From Pseudomonadota bacterium (GTDB lineage Bacteria > Pseudomonadota > Alphaproteobacteria > Micropepsales > Micropepsaceae): 64,000 bases of DNA. A program made the position numbers and the translations under genes. The number at the start of each line of letters is the position of its first letter. Position 1 is the first letter of the stretch. This document shows, in pieces, positions 1-9,897 of this stretch. The notes beneath the pieces are model-generated. The model saw nothing but the letters and a program-made list of their open reading frames with translations, was not told where the DNA came from and ran no database searches. Location: positions 35,457-99,456 of the forward strand of contig JAJZGY010000004.1 of the NCBI GenBank assembly GCA_021804785.1, written 5' to 3'.

Positions 1-11
1 TTGCAAATACA

Positions 12-248
12 ATGAGCGATACTGCGGAGCGCGTGAAGAAGATCGTCGTCGAACACTTGAACGTCGACGCCGACAAGGTGACGGACAGCGCATCTTTCAT
101 CGAGGATCTGGGGGCGGACAGCCTCGATACCGTCGAACTGGTGATGGCATTCGAAGAGGAATTCGGCATCGAGATTCCCGATGATGCGGCCGAATCGATC
201 GTCACCGTGGGAGATGCGGTCAAATATATCGACAAGGCTCAGGCTTAA
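12..248 (+). CDS. acpP: Acyl carrier protein
   Basis: Cytosolic scaffold that carries growing acyl chains in type II fatty-acid synthesis. The 78-residue length is standard and the phosphopantetheine attachment residue Ser37 lies in the expected [12 protein letters not shown] motif; the protein is strongly acidic, as this family is. fabF follows 45 bases downstream on the same strand, the usual acpP-fabF pair. Only 11 bases precede the start in this window, so promoter and ribosome site cannot be judged. Confidence 0.98.
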   Translation: MSDTAERVKKIVVEHLNVDADKVTDSASFIEDLGADSLDTVELVMAFEEEFGIEIPDDAAESIVTVGDAVKYIDKAQA

Positions 249-293
249 CCCGCTTGAGCCACCTTCGGGCCTGAGGCAAGACCAAGGGATACG

Positions 294-1553
294 ATGCGCA
301 GGGTAGTCATCACCGGGTTGGGTTTGGTTACGCCGCTGGCCTGCGGCGTGGAAGCGACGTGGCAGCGCCTGATTGCAGGTCAGTCGGGTGCGCGGCCGAT
401 TACCAAATTCAGGACCGATGATCTGGCGACCAAAATCGCCTGTGACGTCCCGCGCGGGGCCAGTGGTGATGGGCTGTTCAATCCCGATGATTGGCTCGAT
501 CCCAAAGAACAGCGTCGCATCGATGATTTCATCCTGTTCGGCCTTACGGCTGCGCAGCAGGCGGTTACTGATTCGGGTTATGTGCCTGCTACCGAGGAAG
601 AGCGTTGTCGCACCGGCGTGCTGATCGGTTCGGGGATTGGTGGACTTCCTGGCATCGAAGAGGCCTCGCTGCTTATTGCCGAGAAGGGGCCGCGGCGACT
701 GTCGCCCTTCTTCATTCCGGGGCGGCTGATCAATCTTGTCTCCGGCTATGCCTCGATCCGTTTCGGTTATAAGGGCCCCAATCATGCTGTGGTTACGGCC
801 TGCGCGACCGGGGCGCATGCGATCGGGGATGCAGCGCGTCTCATTGCGTTTGACGACGCGGACGTCATGCTGTGTGGAGGTGCGGAGGGCGCGATCTGTC
901 GTGTGGGTATCGCCGGGTTCAATTCCTGTAAGGCTCTGTCGACCGCCTATAACGACCAGCCGCAGAAGGCCTCGCGTCCCTACGACAAGGACCGCGACGG
1001 ATTTGTGATGGGCGAAGGCGCGGGTGTTTTGATGCTCGAGGAATATGAGCACGCCAAAGCCCGCGGCGCCAAGATTTACGGCGAGGTCAGGGGCTACGGA
1101 CTTTCGGGCGACGCCTATCATATCACGGCGCCCAGTGAAGATGGCAATGGTGGCTTCAGGGCGATGCAGATGGCTCTGAAGCGTTCGGGACTGACTGTAG
1201 GCGATATCGACTACGTCAATGCCCATGGCACCTCGACGATGGCCGACGGCATCGAGCTTGCTGCGGTGGAACGCTTTCTCGGTGAGGCGGCGCCCAAGGT
1301 TGCAATGTCCTCGACCAAGTCATCGATCGGTCATCTGCTTGGCGCCGCCGGCGCGGTAGAGGCGATCTTCTGTCTTCTGGCTATGCGTGACGGAGTCGTG
1401 CCGCCCACCATCAATCTTGACCACCCGGACTTTTCGCCCAGGCTGGACCTCGTCGCCAACACCGCCCAGACCCGGCCGGTGCGGGTGGCATTGTCCAATT
1501 CATTCGGATTTGGCGGCACCAATGCCTCGCTGATCCTGTCAGCGGTGGACTGA
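294..1553 (+). CDS. fabF: Beta-ketoacyl-ACP synthase II
   Basis: Condensing enzyme that elongates acyl-ACP with malonyl-ACP in the cytosol. The protein is 419 residues, the normal KAS II size, and carries the full catalytic triad: Cys170 (TACATGAH), His311 (NAHGTSTMADG) and His347 (TKSSIGHLLGAAGA). It starts MRRVVITGLGLVTPL, a typical FabF N-terminus. It sits between acpP and mltG; mltG begins only 6 bases after its stop, so the three are likely co-transcribed. Confidence 0.98.
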   Translation: MRRVVITGLGLVTPLACGVEATWQRLIAGQSGARPITKFRTDDLATKIACDVPRGASGDGLFNPDDWLDPKEQRRIDDFILFGLTAAQQAVTDSGYVPATEEERCRTGVLIGSGIGGLPGIEEASLLIAEKGPRRLSPFFIPGRLINLVSGYASIRFGYKGPNHAVVTACATGAHAIGDAARLIAFDDADVMLCGGAEGAICRVGIAGFNSCKALSTAYNDQPQKASRPYDKDRDGFVMGEGAGVLMLEEYEHAKARGAKIYGEVRGYGLSGDAYHITAPSEDGNGGFRAMQMALKRSGLTVGDIDYVNAHGTSTMADGIELAAVERFLGEAAPKVAMSSTKSSIGHLLGAAGAVEAIFCLLAMRDGVVPPTINLDHPDFSPRLDLVANTAQTRPVRVALSNSFGFGGTNASLILSAVD

Positions 1554-1559
1554 TCGCCG

Positions 1560-2546
1560 TTGCGCCGGGCCGCGATCGCCACTGTCATTGTCGTTCTGGT
1601 CCTCGCGGCCGGGATCCTGCTCTGGACAGATGCACAGTATACCGCCTCCGGTCCCGTCGCGCGCCATGGCCATCAGAGCATTGTTCTCATCCGCCCTGGA
1701 ATGGGAGGCGCCGGCATTGCCCGTACGCTGAAGGCCGCGGGGGTTATCCGCAATGCGATGCTCTTCCAGCTGGAAGTACGTCTCAAGGGGGAAGGGGCCG
1801 AGCTTAGGGCGGGCGAATATGCCATTCCCTCCAAGGCCAGCATGGCCGACATCGCCGCCATTCTCATCGCTGGCAAAGTGGTCGAGCACAAGCTGACGAT
1901 CCCTGAAGGATTTACCAGCCAGATGGCCTACAGTGTGGTGCAGGCTAACAAGGTACTGGTCGGCAAGGCTGGAGCGGTGCCAGCCGAAGGCTCGCTTTTG
2001 CCCGACACCTACCTTTTCACCCGGGGCACCACAAGGGCTCAGCTTCTGGCCCGCATGCATCGGGCGCAACTGCGCTTTCTGGCCAAGGTGTGGCCGAAGC
2101 GGGCGCCGGGGCTGCCGCTGAAGACCGCCGAGCAGGCGGTGACTTTGGCCTCCATCGTCGAAAAGGAAACCGCCTTACCGCTTGAGCGCCGCCATGTTGC
2201 CGCTGTGTTCGAGAACCGCCTTCGCCTGGGCATGAAGCTGCAGTCGGACCCCACCATTATTTACGGCATCACCAAGGGCTATCCTTTGGGCCACCCCATC
2301 CTCGAGAGCGAGCTTTCGGCAGTCACCCCCTACAACACCTATGTGATCGACGGTTTGCCACCCACGCCGATCTGCAATCCGGGGCGGGCCTCCATCCTCG
2401 CCGTGCTGCACCCCCTCAAGTCCAAGGATCTTTACTTCGTGGCCGACGGCAAGGGTGGGCATGTTTTTGCGGCCACGATCGCACAGCAGGACAAGAACGT
2501 TGCCCACTGGCGTGAGATCCAAAAGGCCAAGAAGGGGAACCAGTGA
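1560..2546 (+). CDS. mltG: Endolytic murein transglycosylase MltG
   Basis: Inner-membrane lytic transglycosylase thought to cut nascent peptidoglycan strands and set glycan length. One membrane helix lies at about residues 6-23 and the YceG/MltG domain fills the periplasmic remainder. The catalytic glutamate is Glu201 in the motif ASIVEKET. The start is TTG, 6 bases after fabF, which suggests translational coupling; there is no better in-frame start before the membrane segment. Length 328 aa is normal. Confidence 0.95.
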   Translation: MRRAAIATVIVVLVLAAGILLWTDAQYTASGPVARHGHQSIVLIRPGMGGAGIARTLKAAGVIRNAMLFQLEVRLKGEGAELRAGEYAIPSKASMADIAAILIAGKVVEHKLTIPEGFTSQMAYSVVQANKVLVGKAGAVPAEGSLLPDTYLFTRGTTRAQLLARMHRAQLRFLAKVWPKRAPGLPLKTAEQAVTLASIVEKETALPLERRHVAAVFENRLRLGMKLQSDPTIIYGITKGYPLGHPILESELSAVTPYNTYVIDGLPPTPICNPGRASILAVLHPLKSKDLYFVADGKGGHVFAATIAQQDKNVAHWREIQKAKKGNQ

Positions 2547-2601
2547 CGGTTTTCCCGCTGGCACCGCTTTGGGTATGCTTGTTTCTTTAGGGAGCTCAAT
2601 C

Positions 2602-3486
2602 ATGTCCATCATCAGCATGACGGGCTTTGCCGAGAGCCACGGCGCGCAGGGTGCTCTCAGCTGGCGCTGGGAAATCAAGAGCGTCAATGGTCGTGGTCTC
2701 GATATTCGCCTGCGTACGCCCCCCGGCTTCGACAGCATCGAGCCTGCCGCACGGCTGTTGGCGGGGGAACGGTTCAAGCGCGGCAATCTGCAGGCCACGC
2801 TCACACTGGACATGCAGGAAAGCGGGCGCGGCTTCAGGGTCGATCCGGTGGCGCTTGCCGCCGCAATTCGTATTGCACAGGAGCTCTGTGATCAGCATGG
2901 CCTGGCCCCAGCGCGGGTCGACGGTCTTTTGGCACTCAAGGGCGTGATCGTTGTCGATGAACTTGCGAATGATCCGGAGGAACGTGCGGCGCGCGATGCA
3001 GCCGTCCTGGAAAGTCTTGCTGTTGCCCTCGACAGTCTGCGGCGCTCACGGCGCGCAGAAGGAACCAAGCTGGCAAAGCTGCTGGCGGGTATGCTGGATG
3101 AAATCGAACAGCTGACCGCCAAAGCTTCCGGCCTCGCGAGCGCAACACCTGAGACCTTGCGCGCCCGGCTCAGGTCCCAGCTGGGAGAGTTGCTCGCCGA
3201 CACGGCGATCTCCGAGGAACGCCTCGCACAGGAAGCGGCGGTGCTCGCGCTGCGCGCCGACATACGCGAAGAACTTGACCGGCTCAACGCCCATGTCAGC
3301 GAGGCCAGGCGCCTGCTTGCTGCCAGCGAGGCGATCGGCCGGCAGCTTGACTTTCTGTCTCAGGAGTTCAACCGCGAAGCCAACACGTTATGTTCGAAAT
3401 CTGCGGACATCGAGATGACCCGCATCGGCCTTGCACTGAAGGCGGTGATCGATCAATTGAGAGAGCAGGCGCAGAATGTCGAGTAG
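2602..3486 (+). CDS. yicC: YicC family endoribonuclease
   Basis: Member of the YicC/YloC family (about 290 residues), reported in E. coli as an endoribonuclease acting on small RNAs. The ATG at 2602 gives the family N-terminus MSIISMTGFAES, with the conserved SMTGF motif; a longer frame upstream overlaps mltG and is rejected. The C-terminal DUF1732 part ends with the conserved stretch EFNREANTLCSKS followed by DIEMTRIGLALK. It lies between mltG and gmk, where this gene is commonly found (yicC-gmk pairing). Confidence 0.95.
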   Translation: MSIISMTGFAESHGAQGALSWRWEIKSVNGRGLDIRLRTPPGFDSIEPAARLLAGERFKRGNLQATLTLDMQESGRGFRVDPVALAAAIRIAQELCDQHGLAPARVDGLLALKGVIVVDELANDPEERAARDAAVLESLAVALDSLRRSRRAEGTKLAKLLAGMLDEIEQLTAKASGLASATPETLRARLRSQLGELLADTAISEERLAQEAAVLALRADIREELDRLNAHVSEARRLLAASEAIGRQLDFLSQEFNREANTLCSKSADIEMTRIGLALKAVIDQLREQAQNVE

Positions 3487-3515
3487 AGTGGGCGATTTGC
3501 TACCGGGAAGTGCTC

Positions 3516-4151
3516 ATGACTGAAGAAATCCGCCGCCGCGGTCTCATGCTAGTGTTGTCTTCGCCTTCCGGTGCCGGCAAGAGCACCTTGTCGCGGCGTC
3601 TGATCGAGAGTGACGGCAATCTGGTGATGAGCGTATCGGCAACCACAAGGCCAAAGCGGCCCACCGAAGTCGACGGACGCGACTATCACTTCGTCAGTGC
3701 GGATCGCTTCGAGGCCATGCGCAAGGAAGATGCGTTTCTCGAGCACGCGATGGTCTTCGGGCACAGTTATGGCACACCGGCGGCGGCGGTCCATGAAGCC
3801 CTTGAGGCTGGTCGCGATGTGCTCTTCGACATTGACTGGCAGGGCGCCCAGCAGCTCAAGGAAAGAGCGCGCGACGACCTTGTCAGCGTGTTCATTTTGC
3901 CGCCGAGCCATGCTGAGCTTGAACGCCGCCTTAAAACGCGGGCACAGGACTCGCCAGAAACCGTGCGGACACGCATGTCCAAGGCGGCCAATGAGATCAG
4001 CCACTGGCCAGAATATGATTATGTCATTGTCAATCACGACATCGAGATGGCGCAGGCCCAGCTTGAAGCTGTGCTGAGCGCAGAACGGGTGCGTCGCACC
4101 CGCCAGATCGGTCTGTCCGAATTTGTGGGCAGACTGGTACGCAGCAGCTGA
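3516..4151 (+). CDS. gmk: Guanylate kinase
   Basis: Phosphorylates GMP to GDP with ATP in the cytosol. The P-loop is at residues 15-24 (SSPSGAGKST) and the GMP-binding segment with SATTRPKRPTEVDGRDYHF follows at about 40-60; 211 aa is the usual length. The ATG at 3516 follows a GGGAAG ribosome site and is preferred over longer in-frame starts inside yicC. It ends 21 bases before the convergent amidohydrolase. Confidence 0.97.
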   Translation: MTEEIRRRGLMLVLSSPSGAGKSTLSRRLIESDGNLVMSVSATTRPKRPTEVDGRDYHFVSADRFEAMRKEDAFLEHAMVFGHSYGTPAAAVHEALEAGRDVLFDIDWQGAQQLKERARDDLVSVFILPPSHAELERRLKTRAQDSPETVRTRMSKAANEISHWPEYDYVIVNHDIEMAQAQLEAVLSAERVRRTRQIGLSEFVGRLVRSS

Positions 4152-4172
4152 CAGTCCGGCCAGCTCCTGCGC

Positions 4173-5219
4173 CTAATGGCCAAGTTCCAGGCGGTAGACC
4201 TGTTTGGCGGTCCCGCTGAACAGGGCGGTCTTCTCCTCCGCGGAATAGCCCTCGGCGCAGAGCTTAAGTGCGTTCCAGAGTGTGGCGTAGTCACAGCTGA
4301 AGGAATCGACCGGGAAATTGCTTTCGAACATGCAGCGATTCGGCCCGAAACTCTGGATGCAGACATCGATATAGGGCCGCCAGGCGCGGGCCAGTGCTTC
4401 GGCTGAGGCCGGACGGTGTGCATAGGACCATTCAAAGCCAGCAAATGGCATGGCAAGGCCGCCGAGTTTGACATGGACATTGCTGCATTGGGCAAGAGCG
4501 CGAATGCCCTGCTGCCAGTCCTTGAAGCGTGCCTCGCGTTTGGAGGTGTACATGCCGATGCCAAGCGGCGTGCCGACATGATCGATGACAATCCGGGTTT
4601 CGGGAAAGGCGCGCGCCAGATCAACCACTTCCGGCAATTGCGGCTCCAGAAACCAGGCATCGAAAGAAAGTCCGAGCTTGTGCAGCAGCCCAAAGCCCGA
4701 GCGAAAGGCGGGGTCCGTGTAAAGTCCCTGGGGTACGCGGCCGTGCAGCGGGCCCAGAACGGCGGGATCTTCCGACCACGCGGCACTTTGCCGGATGCCG
4801 CGGAAGCGGCCATGTCCGGCTGCAATGTGGGCACGCAGGACGTCCTCCGCCCGCTCACCCTGACGCAGATCGACATGGCCAACAATGCCGGCGCAGGCCC
4901 GTACCGGGCCGTAAATGCCGCTGGCGCTCATGGCCGCGATGCCATTGACGAATTCGGTTTCGCCCACGCAGCGCAATGCCTCCGGGCCATCGGCACGATA
5001 CATCGCACCGCATTCCATGTAGACCGTAGCGACGACGTTGTGGCCGCTCTTGAGGTCTTTGAGTAGCTCGTCGAAGAGATAGCGCGGCGTGTTGCGAATG
5101 ATGTCCATGAAGCCGTGCTGCAGGGGAGGTAGGTCCTGCAGCACTCCGGTAGGCCGGTCCCACAGATGGTGGTGTGGATCAACGATCGGCAGGTCTGGTT
5201 CGAGAATTTCGTCAGCCAT
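4173..5219 (-). CDS. Metal-dependent amidohydrolase (Amidohydro_2, COG3618)
   Basis: TIM-barrel hydrolase of the COG3618 family, which includes lactonases and decarboxylase-like enzymes; the substrate cannot be read from the sequence. The N-terminus has the metal-binding motif VDPHHHLWD (His16-His18), followed by conserved strands such as FRGIRQSA, IVIDHVGTP and FESNFPVDSF near the C-terminus. The ATG at 5219 has a clear GGGAGA ribosome site (TGCAGGGAGACGATA). It lies 177 bases downstream of an alcohol dehydrogenase on the same strand; a joint catabolic role is a guess. A 12-bp palindrome lies 37 bases upstream of the start. Confidence 0.85.
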   Translation of the reverse strand: MADEILEPDLPIVDPHHHLWDRPTGVLQDLPPLQHGFMDIIRNTPRYLFDELLKDLKSGHNVVATVYMECGAMYRADGPEALRCVGETEFVNGIAAMSASGIYGPVRACAGIVGHVDLRQGERAEDVLRAHIAAGHGRFRGIRQSAAWSEDPAVLGPLHGRVPQGLYTDPAFRSGFGLLHKLGLSFDAWFLEPQLPEVVDLARAFPETRIVIDHVGTPLGIGMYTSKREARFKDWQQGIRALAQCSNVHVKLGGLAMPFAGFEWSYAHRPASAEALARAWRPYIDVCIQSFGPNRCMFESNFPVDSFSCDYATLWNALKLCAEGYSAEEKTALFSGTAKQVYRLELGH

Positions 5220-5255
5220 TATCGTCTCCCTGCAACAACAATTTGGTGCGAGCGC

Positions 5256-5267
5256 GTCACATGTGAC
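5256..5267. promoter_or_regulatory. Perfect 12-bp palindrome upstream of amidohydrolase gene
   Basis: GTCACATGTGAC is its own reverse complement and lies 37-48 bases upstream of the amidohydrolase ATG, where an operator would sit. The rest of the 177-base gap (5220-5396) shows nothing else I recognise. No regulator gene is adjacent, so the binding protein is unknown. Confidence 0.35.
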
Positions 5268-5396
5268 TTCGCGCGCGCGATGAAGTGAGAGCATCGCAGG
5301 CGTGCCGCCAAGCGTCTCCGAAACCCCACACTCCGCCCAGCGCGGCGAGCCCCGTGGCACCCGCGCCGAAATACGCCAGGCAATCTGCGTGCCCAG

Positions 5397-6446
5397 TCAC
5401 GGGGTGAGCACAACGCGACCGATAATCCTGCCGGCTCTAAGATCATCGAGCGTCTTGGAAGCTTCGGCGAGAGGGCGGGTCTGATAGGGAATGGGATCTA
5501 CCTTGCCGGCCCGCACCAATTCCATCATTTCCTTGGCCTCGGGCAGGGAGCCGACAAACGAGCCGGCGATGGTCAGTGCCCGCATTGGAAACAGCGGCAG
5601 CGGCATGGTCATGGCGCCACCGAAGAGCCCGACGATGATGATGCGCCCACCCTTGCGAACGATGGCATTGGCGAAGGCAAAACTCTGCTCCGAGCCGACA
5701 AAATCGACCACCGCATAGGCGCCGCCGGTTTCGGCCATAAACCGCTTGGCGACACCATCATCCTTGGTGTTGTAAGTGGCTACGGCACCGGCTTTTTGGG
5801 CGGCATCGAGCCGTCCTTGATCAATATCCGCAGCGATGGGACCGCGGCCAAACAGGGCCTTGGCGAACTGTACACCCATCATGCCCACGCCGCCGCAGCC
5901 AAGGACTACCACCGGATCGCCCGCCGTCACCTTGCCGACTTTTTTCATGGCGCCGAAAGCAGTCAGCCCCGAGCACATATAGGCTGCGGCAAGTGCTGCT
6001 TCGGTTTTGCCGAAATCCAGAAGATATTTGGGATGGGGAACGAGCACGTGGCTCGCATAGCCGCCCGGTACATTGGATGAGCAGCCAAGCTGGCGTGGCT
6101 TGAGGCAGAGATTTTCCTCACTGCGTGTACACGCCGCACAGCTGCCACAACCGATCCAGGGAAAGGCCGCGTAGCGGGCGCCGATCTTGACGTCCTTTGC
6201 CTCGGGACCGGTGGCGACAACCTTGCCTTGAATTTCATGGCCGAGCGTGTGCGGTAGCTTCAGGGTCGCCAGAGGCAGGCGATTGCCACCACCCAGGTCA
6301 AAGTAACCATCATGAATGTGAACATCGGAGTGACAAACGCCAGCGTGTTCGACCTGGAGCAGAACTTCACTGCCTGTGGGTTCGGGTGTGGCAGCTTCGA
6401 TGGACTGAAGTGGTTTTCCGAACTCGACAATAGCCTGGCTCAGCAT
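5397..6446 (-). CDS. Zinc-dependent alcohol dehydrogenase (MDR family)
   Basis: Medium-chain NAD(P)-dependent alcohol/aldehyde oxidoreductase, 349 aa. Catalytic zinc ligands are Cys38 and His70-Glu71 (HTLGHE); the structural zinc is held by Cys100, Cys103, Cys106 and Cys114 (CGSCAACTRSEENLC). The Rossmann motif is VVLGCGGVGMMG. The start at 6446 (MLSQAIVEFGKPL) fits the family; a longer frame is rejected. It follows rsmA by 59 bases on the same strand, so it may be read through from the lptF-rsmA block or have its own promoter. Confidence 0.9.
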   Translation of the reverse strand: MLSQAIVEFGKPLQSIEAATPEPTGSEVLLQVEHAGVCHSDVHIHDGYFDLGGGNRLPLATLKLPHTLGHEIQGKVVATGPEAKDVKIGARYAAFPWIGCGSCAACTRSEENLCLKPRQLGCSSNVPGGYASHVLVPHPKYLLDFGKTEAALAAAYMCSGLTAFGAMKKVGKVTAGDPVVVLGCGGVGMMGVQFAKALFGRGPIAADIDQGRLDAAQKAGAVATYNTKDDGVAKRFMAETGGAYAVVDFVGSEQSFAFANAIVRKGGRIIIVGLFGGAMTMPLPLFPMRALTIAGSFVGSLPEAKEMMELVRAGKVDPIPYQTRPLAEASKTLDDLRAGRIIGRVVLTP

Positions 6447-6505
6447 GGCGCACGGGTCTCCTGAGATCTGATCTTTTGTCACTGTGGCACGGGTGCGCCT
6501 TGGGC

Positions 6506-7390
6506 TCAACGCCTGATCGCGGTGTCGTCGAGCGCACGCGCCAGTGCGGCAAAATCTGCAATATCAAGTTCTTCGGCGCGCGCGGTGGGCGGTATTCCGG
6601 CATGGAGCAGGGGGCCCTGAACATCGGCAAAGAGCGCCTTCAGGCTTTGGCGCAGCATCTTGCGCCGATTGCCGAAGCCTGCTGCTGTCACCCGTTCCAG
6701 AGCGCGCAAAGAACAGGCTGCCCGGGGTGTCGGCAGTGGCTCGATGCGCACCACCGACGACATCACCTTGGGCGCTGGGGTAAAGGCGCTGGGATGCACA
6801 TCAAACAGGAGCTGCGGTTCCGTACGCCATTGGGACAGCACGGAGAGCCGACCATAGGCCGAGGTGCGAGGCGTTGCCACGAGGCGCAGCGCCACCTCGC
6901 GCTGAAACATCAAAGTCAGGCTGTGCCAGAAGGGAGGCCAGGACGCCGCCGACAGCCATTTGACGAGCAGCGCACTGCCAATGTTGTAGGGCAGATTGGC
7001 GGCGATGCGGACTGGTCCGGTGACCCCTTTGGCAGCGAAGAGGGCGGCCTCGTCGAGCGCAAGCGCATCGGCCTCGATCACCTCAAGACGGCCGGGGTAG
7101 GCTAGGGCAAGTTCGTTTAGGGCCGCGATGCAGCGTGGATCGCGCTCCACCGCGATTACCCGCGTGGCGCCTTCGGCCAGCAGCGCCCGGGTCAATCCGC
7201 CTGGCCCGGGACCCACTTCGTAGATGGTGGTGGCGCTGAGGGGACCGGCGGCTCTGGCGATGCGGCGGGTCAAGTTGAGGTCGAAGAGAAAATTCTGCCC
7301 CAGCGATTTGCGCGGCGCGATTGCGTGGCGGGCCACCACCTCCCGCAAGGACGGCAGCTCCGGTTCAGCCAACTCTGTCCATCCGCGCAT
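6506..7390 (-). CDS. rsmA: 16S rRNA (adenine1518/1519-N6) dimethyltransferase
   Basis: KsgA/RsmA dimethylates two adjacent adenines in the 3' hairpin of 16S rRNA during 30S assembly. The SAM-binding motif [13 protein letters not shown] and the catalytic NLPYN motif ([11 protein letters not shown]) are intact; the N-terminal [11 protein letters not shown] is diagnostic. The ATG at 7390 overlaps the end of pdxA by 26 bases; a TTG six codons later (7372) is an alternative start with equally good family fit. Overlap implies translational coupling to pdxA. Confidence 0.96.
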   Translation of the reverse strand: MRGWTELAEPELPSLREVVARHAIAPRKSLGQNFLFDLNLTRRIARAAGPLSATTIYEVGPGPGGLTRALLAEGATRVIAVERDPRCIAALNELALAYPGRLEVIEADALALDEAALFAAKGVTGPVRIAANLPYNIGSALLVKWLSAASWPPFWHSLTLMFQREVALRLVATPRTSAYGRLSVLSQWRTEPQLLFDVHPSAFTPAPKVMSSVVRIEPLPTPRAACSLRALERVTAAGFGNRRKMLRQSLKALFADVQGPLLHAGIPPTARAEELDIADFAALARALDDTAIRR

Positions 7391-8348
7391 CGGCGATCTG
7401 GGCCGCCATGGTGATCGCTGCCAGCATGCTGCGGACATCCGCCCGGCCGCTGCCAGCCAGATCAAGCGCGGTGCCATGATCGGGCGAGGTGCGAACGATG
7501 GGCAGGCCGAGAGTCACGTTCACCGCCTCCCAGAAATGCAGGGTCTTGATCGGGATCAGAGCCTGATCATGATACATGCAAAGCGCGGCGTCATAGTGAC
7601 AGCGTGCCTCAGCATGAAACAACGTATCAGCTGGCAGGGGGCCGCGGACATCCAGTCCCTCTTCTCTCAAGGAGCTGACCGCCGGGCGGATTTGGGCTTC
7701 GTCTTCGCTGCCGATGTGTCCGCCCTCGCCGGCATGGGGATTGAGCCCGGCAATCGCCAGACGCGGCCGGGCAATGCCAAAGTCCTGCGCGAGGGCTGAA
7801 AGGACGATGCGTGCGGTCGCGCAGATGGCGGCGGAACAAATCTGCGCCGGTACCTCGGCGAGCGGGATATGAACGGTCAAGGGCACCACCCGCAGTTGTG
7901 GGCCGGCCAGCATCATCACGGCCCGTGGTGCCTGGGTCAGCGCCGCGAGGTATTCGGTGTGGCCCGGAAAGGCGAACCCGCCATCCTGCATGGCCTGCTT
8001 GTTAATGGGGCCGGTCACGAGCGCTGCCGCGTCTGCCGTCATGATCTGGGCGACGGCAAAACTGATCGCGTTGGCGACGCTGCGGGCATTGTCCGGGCTC
8101 GCCTGGCCCGGCCGGCGTCCCGCGGGCGCGTTCCCACTGTCGAGGAGAGCGTCGGGCTCCACCCGGCCACAGTGCAAGAACACCTCGGGGTCGCCGACCA
8201 GGCGCAAGGGATGGCTGCCCACCCGCCCCTTCAGCGCGTGATAGGCGCGCACCGCCAGTTCCGGACCAACGCCGCCTGGCTCTCCCATGGTGATGAGAAC
8301 CGGAGCCTGACGGGAGGGTGCGGCCTCAGCGGGTCTCAATGTCGGCAT
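7365..8348 (-). CDS. pdxA: 4-hydroxythreonine-4-phosphate dehydrogenase
   Basis: NAD-dependent, metal-requiring dehydrogenase of the DXP-dependent pyridoxal phosphate pathway. 327 aa, with the PdxA landmarks [12 protein letters not shown] near the N-terminus, the metal histidine in GHTEYL, and NPHAGEGG followed by HIGSED. The ATG at 8348 overlaps the end of surA by 23 bases, and its own end overlaps rsmA, giving the well-known surA-pdxA-rsmA arrangement. Confidence 0.96.
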   Translation of the reverse strand: MPTLRPAEAAPSRQAPVLITMGEPGGVGPELAVRAYHALKGRVGSHPLRLVGDPEVFLHCGRVEPDALLDSGNAPAGRRPGQASPDNARSVANAISFAVAQIMTADAAALVTGPINKQAMQDGGFAFPGHTEYLAALTQAPRAVMMLAGPQLRVVPLTVHIPLAEVPAQICSAAICATARIVLSALAQDFGIARPRLAIAGLNPHAGEGGHIGSEDEAQIRPAVSSLREEGLDVRGPLPADTLFHAEARCHYDAALCMYHDQALIPIKTLHFWEAVNVTLGLPIVRTSPDHGTALDLAGSGRADVRSMLAAITMAAQIADARMDRVG

Positions 8349-9747
8349 GGCGGCGCAGATGGCGCAGGAAGCGACGGGCCAGAACGGCCATCTGCTCCTG
8401 ATAAAGCTGGTTTGCCACTTCGTCCCGGGTCGGAACCTTATAGGCGATGACTTGGGGCGGCCGCTTGTCACAGCGTACGATGAGCTCGATGCCGGCACTT
8501 GATTCGAAGGGCTGTGTCGCCTCTCCGGCGGTGGTCTTGGACAGTGCCTGGCGGATCTGCGCACTTAGATTGGTCAGGCGCATTGTCCCGAGGTTCATGT
8601 AGAGGGCGCCGCGCATGTGCTGCACCAGGTTGGGCAGCATCTTGCAGTCGACAATGCGGCTGCGCAGCACCTCGGCGGCCAGGACGGCATTTTTGAGCAA
8701 AGCGGGCGGGGGCTTAGGTCCGATGGGCAGGAGCACGCGGGCAAGCGGCAGCACGCCGGGCGGATAGGCCGGGGCCTCGGGCTTCTGCTGCGCCATCTTG
8801 GAGCCGGCAGGAACCTGGATTTCGCGCAGGGCGAGGACGTAGTAGCCACCGGGGCCGAGAATCGGCTTGGAAATCTCGCCGGTCTTCAGCTTCAGGAGGG
8901 CGGCCTCAAGTGGCGGAGCCAGCTGGTCGGCAGTGATGAAACCAAGATTGCCACCGTCGGCAGCAGTTGGGTTCTGGCTGACGCTACGCGCCACGCTGGG
9001 AAAGGGCGCACCATTGCGGATCTGCGCCAGGACCGCGTCCATCGCCGCCTTGACCTTGGCCTTGTCCGCCGGGCGGTCGATGGCCAGGAAGATTTCCGAA
9101 ACCTCGTAGCGGGGCTTGTTGGCGTTGCGCTTGATGCGCTTCATTTCATCATTGACGCGTTTCGGGGAAACCTCGGCCTCATCGCCATAGCGGCCCTGAA
9201 CTGTCTTCGACCATGCGATCTGTGCGGCAATCTGACCGCGCAGCGTCGACATCTGCACGCCCGCCGCCGCGAAGGTGGCTTCGAGCTTGGCCTTGTCGAT
9301 GTGGTTTTCGGTGAGGATGCGATTGATGGCGGTGTCGACTTCACCGGCGCTGACGCTGATGTTGTGCTTTTGCGCTTCCAGGAGCTGGATGCGTTCGGTC
9401 TCCAGCTGCTTAAGGATCTCCGCGCGCAAGCTCTTCATCTGCTTGGCATTGGGATGGGTGCCGGTTGTCACCAGAAACAGCTTGAGGCGCTGCTGGACAT
9501 CCATTGTGGAGATCGCCGTGTCATTGACGATCGCCGCGACGCTGTCGCCCTGAAGGCTGGGGGGCAGCACGGGGAGTTGGTTGGCGGACGGGCCGCTTGC
9601 GAGTGTGGAGGCGCTGGCGGGCTCGTTGGCGGCAAGTTCGGTGCCCTTCGGGGCCGCACGGCCTCCTGCGTAGAGGGGCGCTGCACTTGCCCAAACGGCG
9701 ATGCCGACAAGGCCGGCCGCAACAGCGATGCGAGGTTTACAGGTCAA
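8326..9747 (-). CDS. surA: Periplasmic chaperone / peptidyl-prolyl isomerase SurA
   Basis: Outer-membrane protein chaperone exported by Sec. A signal peptide (residues about 5-27, RIAVAAGLVGIAVW then ASAAPLYA) is followed by the SurA N-terminal helical domain and one clear parvulin domain (about 240-350, YEVSEIFLAID to GGYYVLALREI); a second C-terminal rotamase-like domain is degenerate. I chose the TTG at 9747 because an AG-rich ribosome site precedes it and it gives a compact signal peptide; a GTG at 9807 would add 20 residues. Neighbours lptD and pdxA match the conserved order. Confidence 0.92.
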   Translation of the reverse strand: MTCKPRIAVAAGLVGIAVWASAAPLYAGGRAAPKGTELAANEPASASTLASGPSANQLPVLPPSLQGDSVAAIVNDTAISTMDVQQRLKLFLVTTGTHPNAKQMKSLRAEILKQLETERIQLLEAQKHNISVSAGEVDTAINRILTENHIDKAKLEATFAAAGVQMSTLRGQIAAQIAWSKTVQGRYGDEAEVSPKRVNDEMKRIKRNANKPRYEVSEIFLAIDRPADKAKVKAAMDAVLAQIRNGAPFPSVARSVSQNPTAADGGNLGFITADQLAPPLEAALLKLKTGEISKPILGPGGYYVLALREIQVPAGSKMAQQKPEAPAYPPGVLPLARVLLPIGPKPPPALLKNAVLAAEVLRSRIVDCKMLPNLVQHMRGALYMNLGTMRLTNLSAQIRQALSKTTAGEATQPFESSAGIELIVRCDKRPPQVIAYKVPTRDEVANQLYQEQMAVLARRFLRHLRRHADIETR

Positions 9748-9897
9748 CGATGTCTTCGTTTCTTCTCGGGTTAACGAACGGGTACCGGGCTTGAGCCCGC
9801 ACTCCACCCACTACAGGGGCCGATCGCAGCGGCAGAATAAGGAAATCTGCGGCCGCTTCAAGGCGCCCCGGGGCAGGACAGGGGTTTGAGGGCAAGC

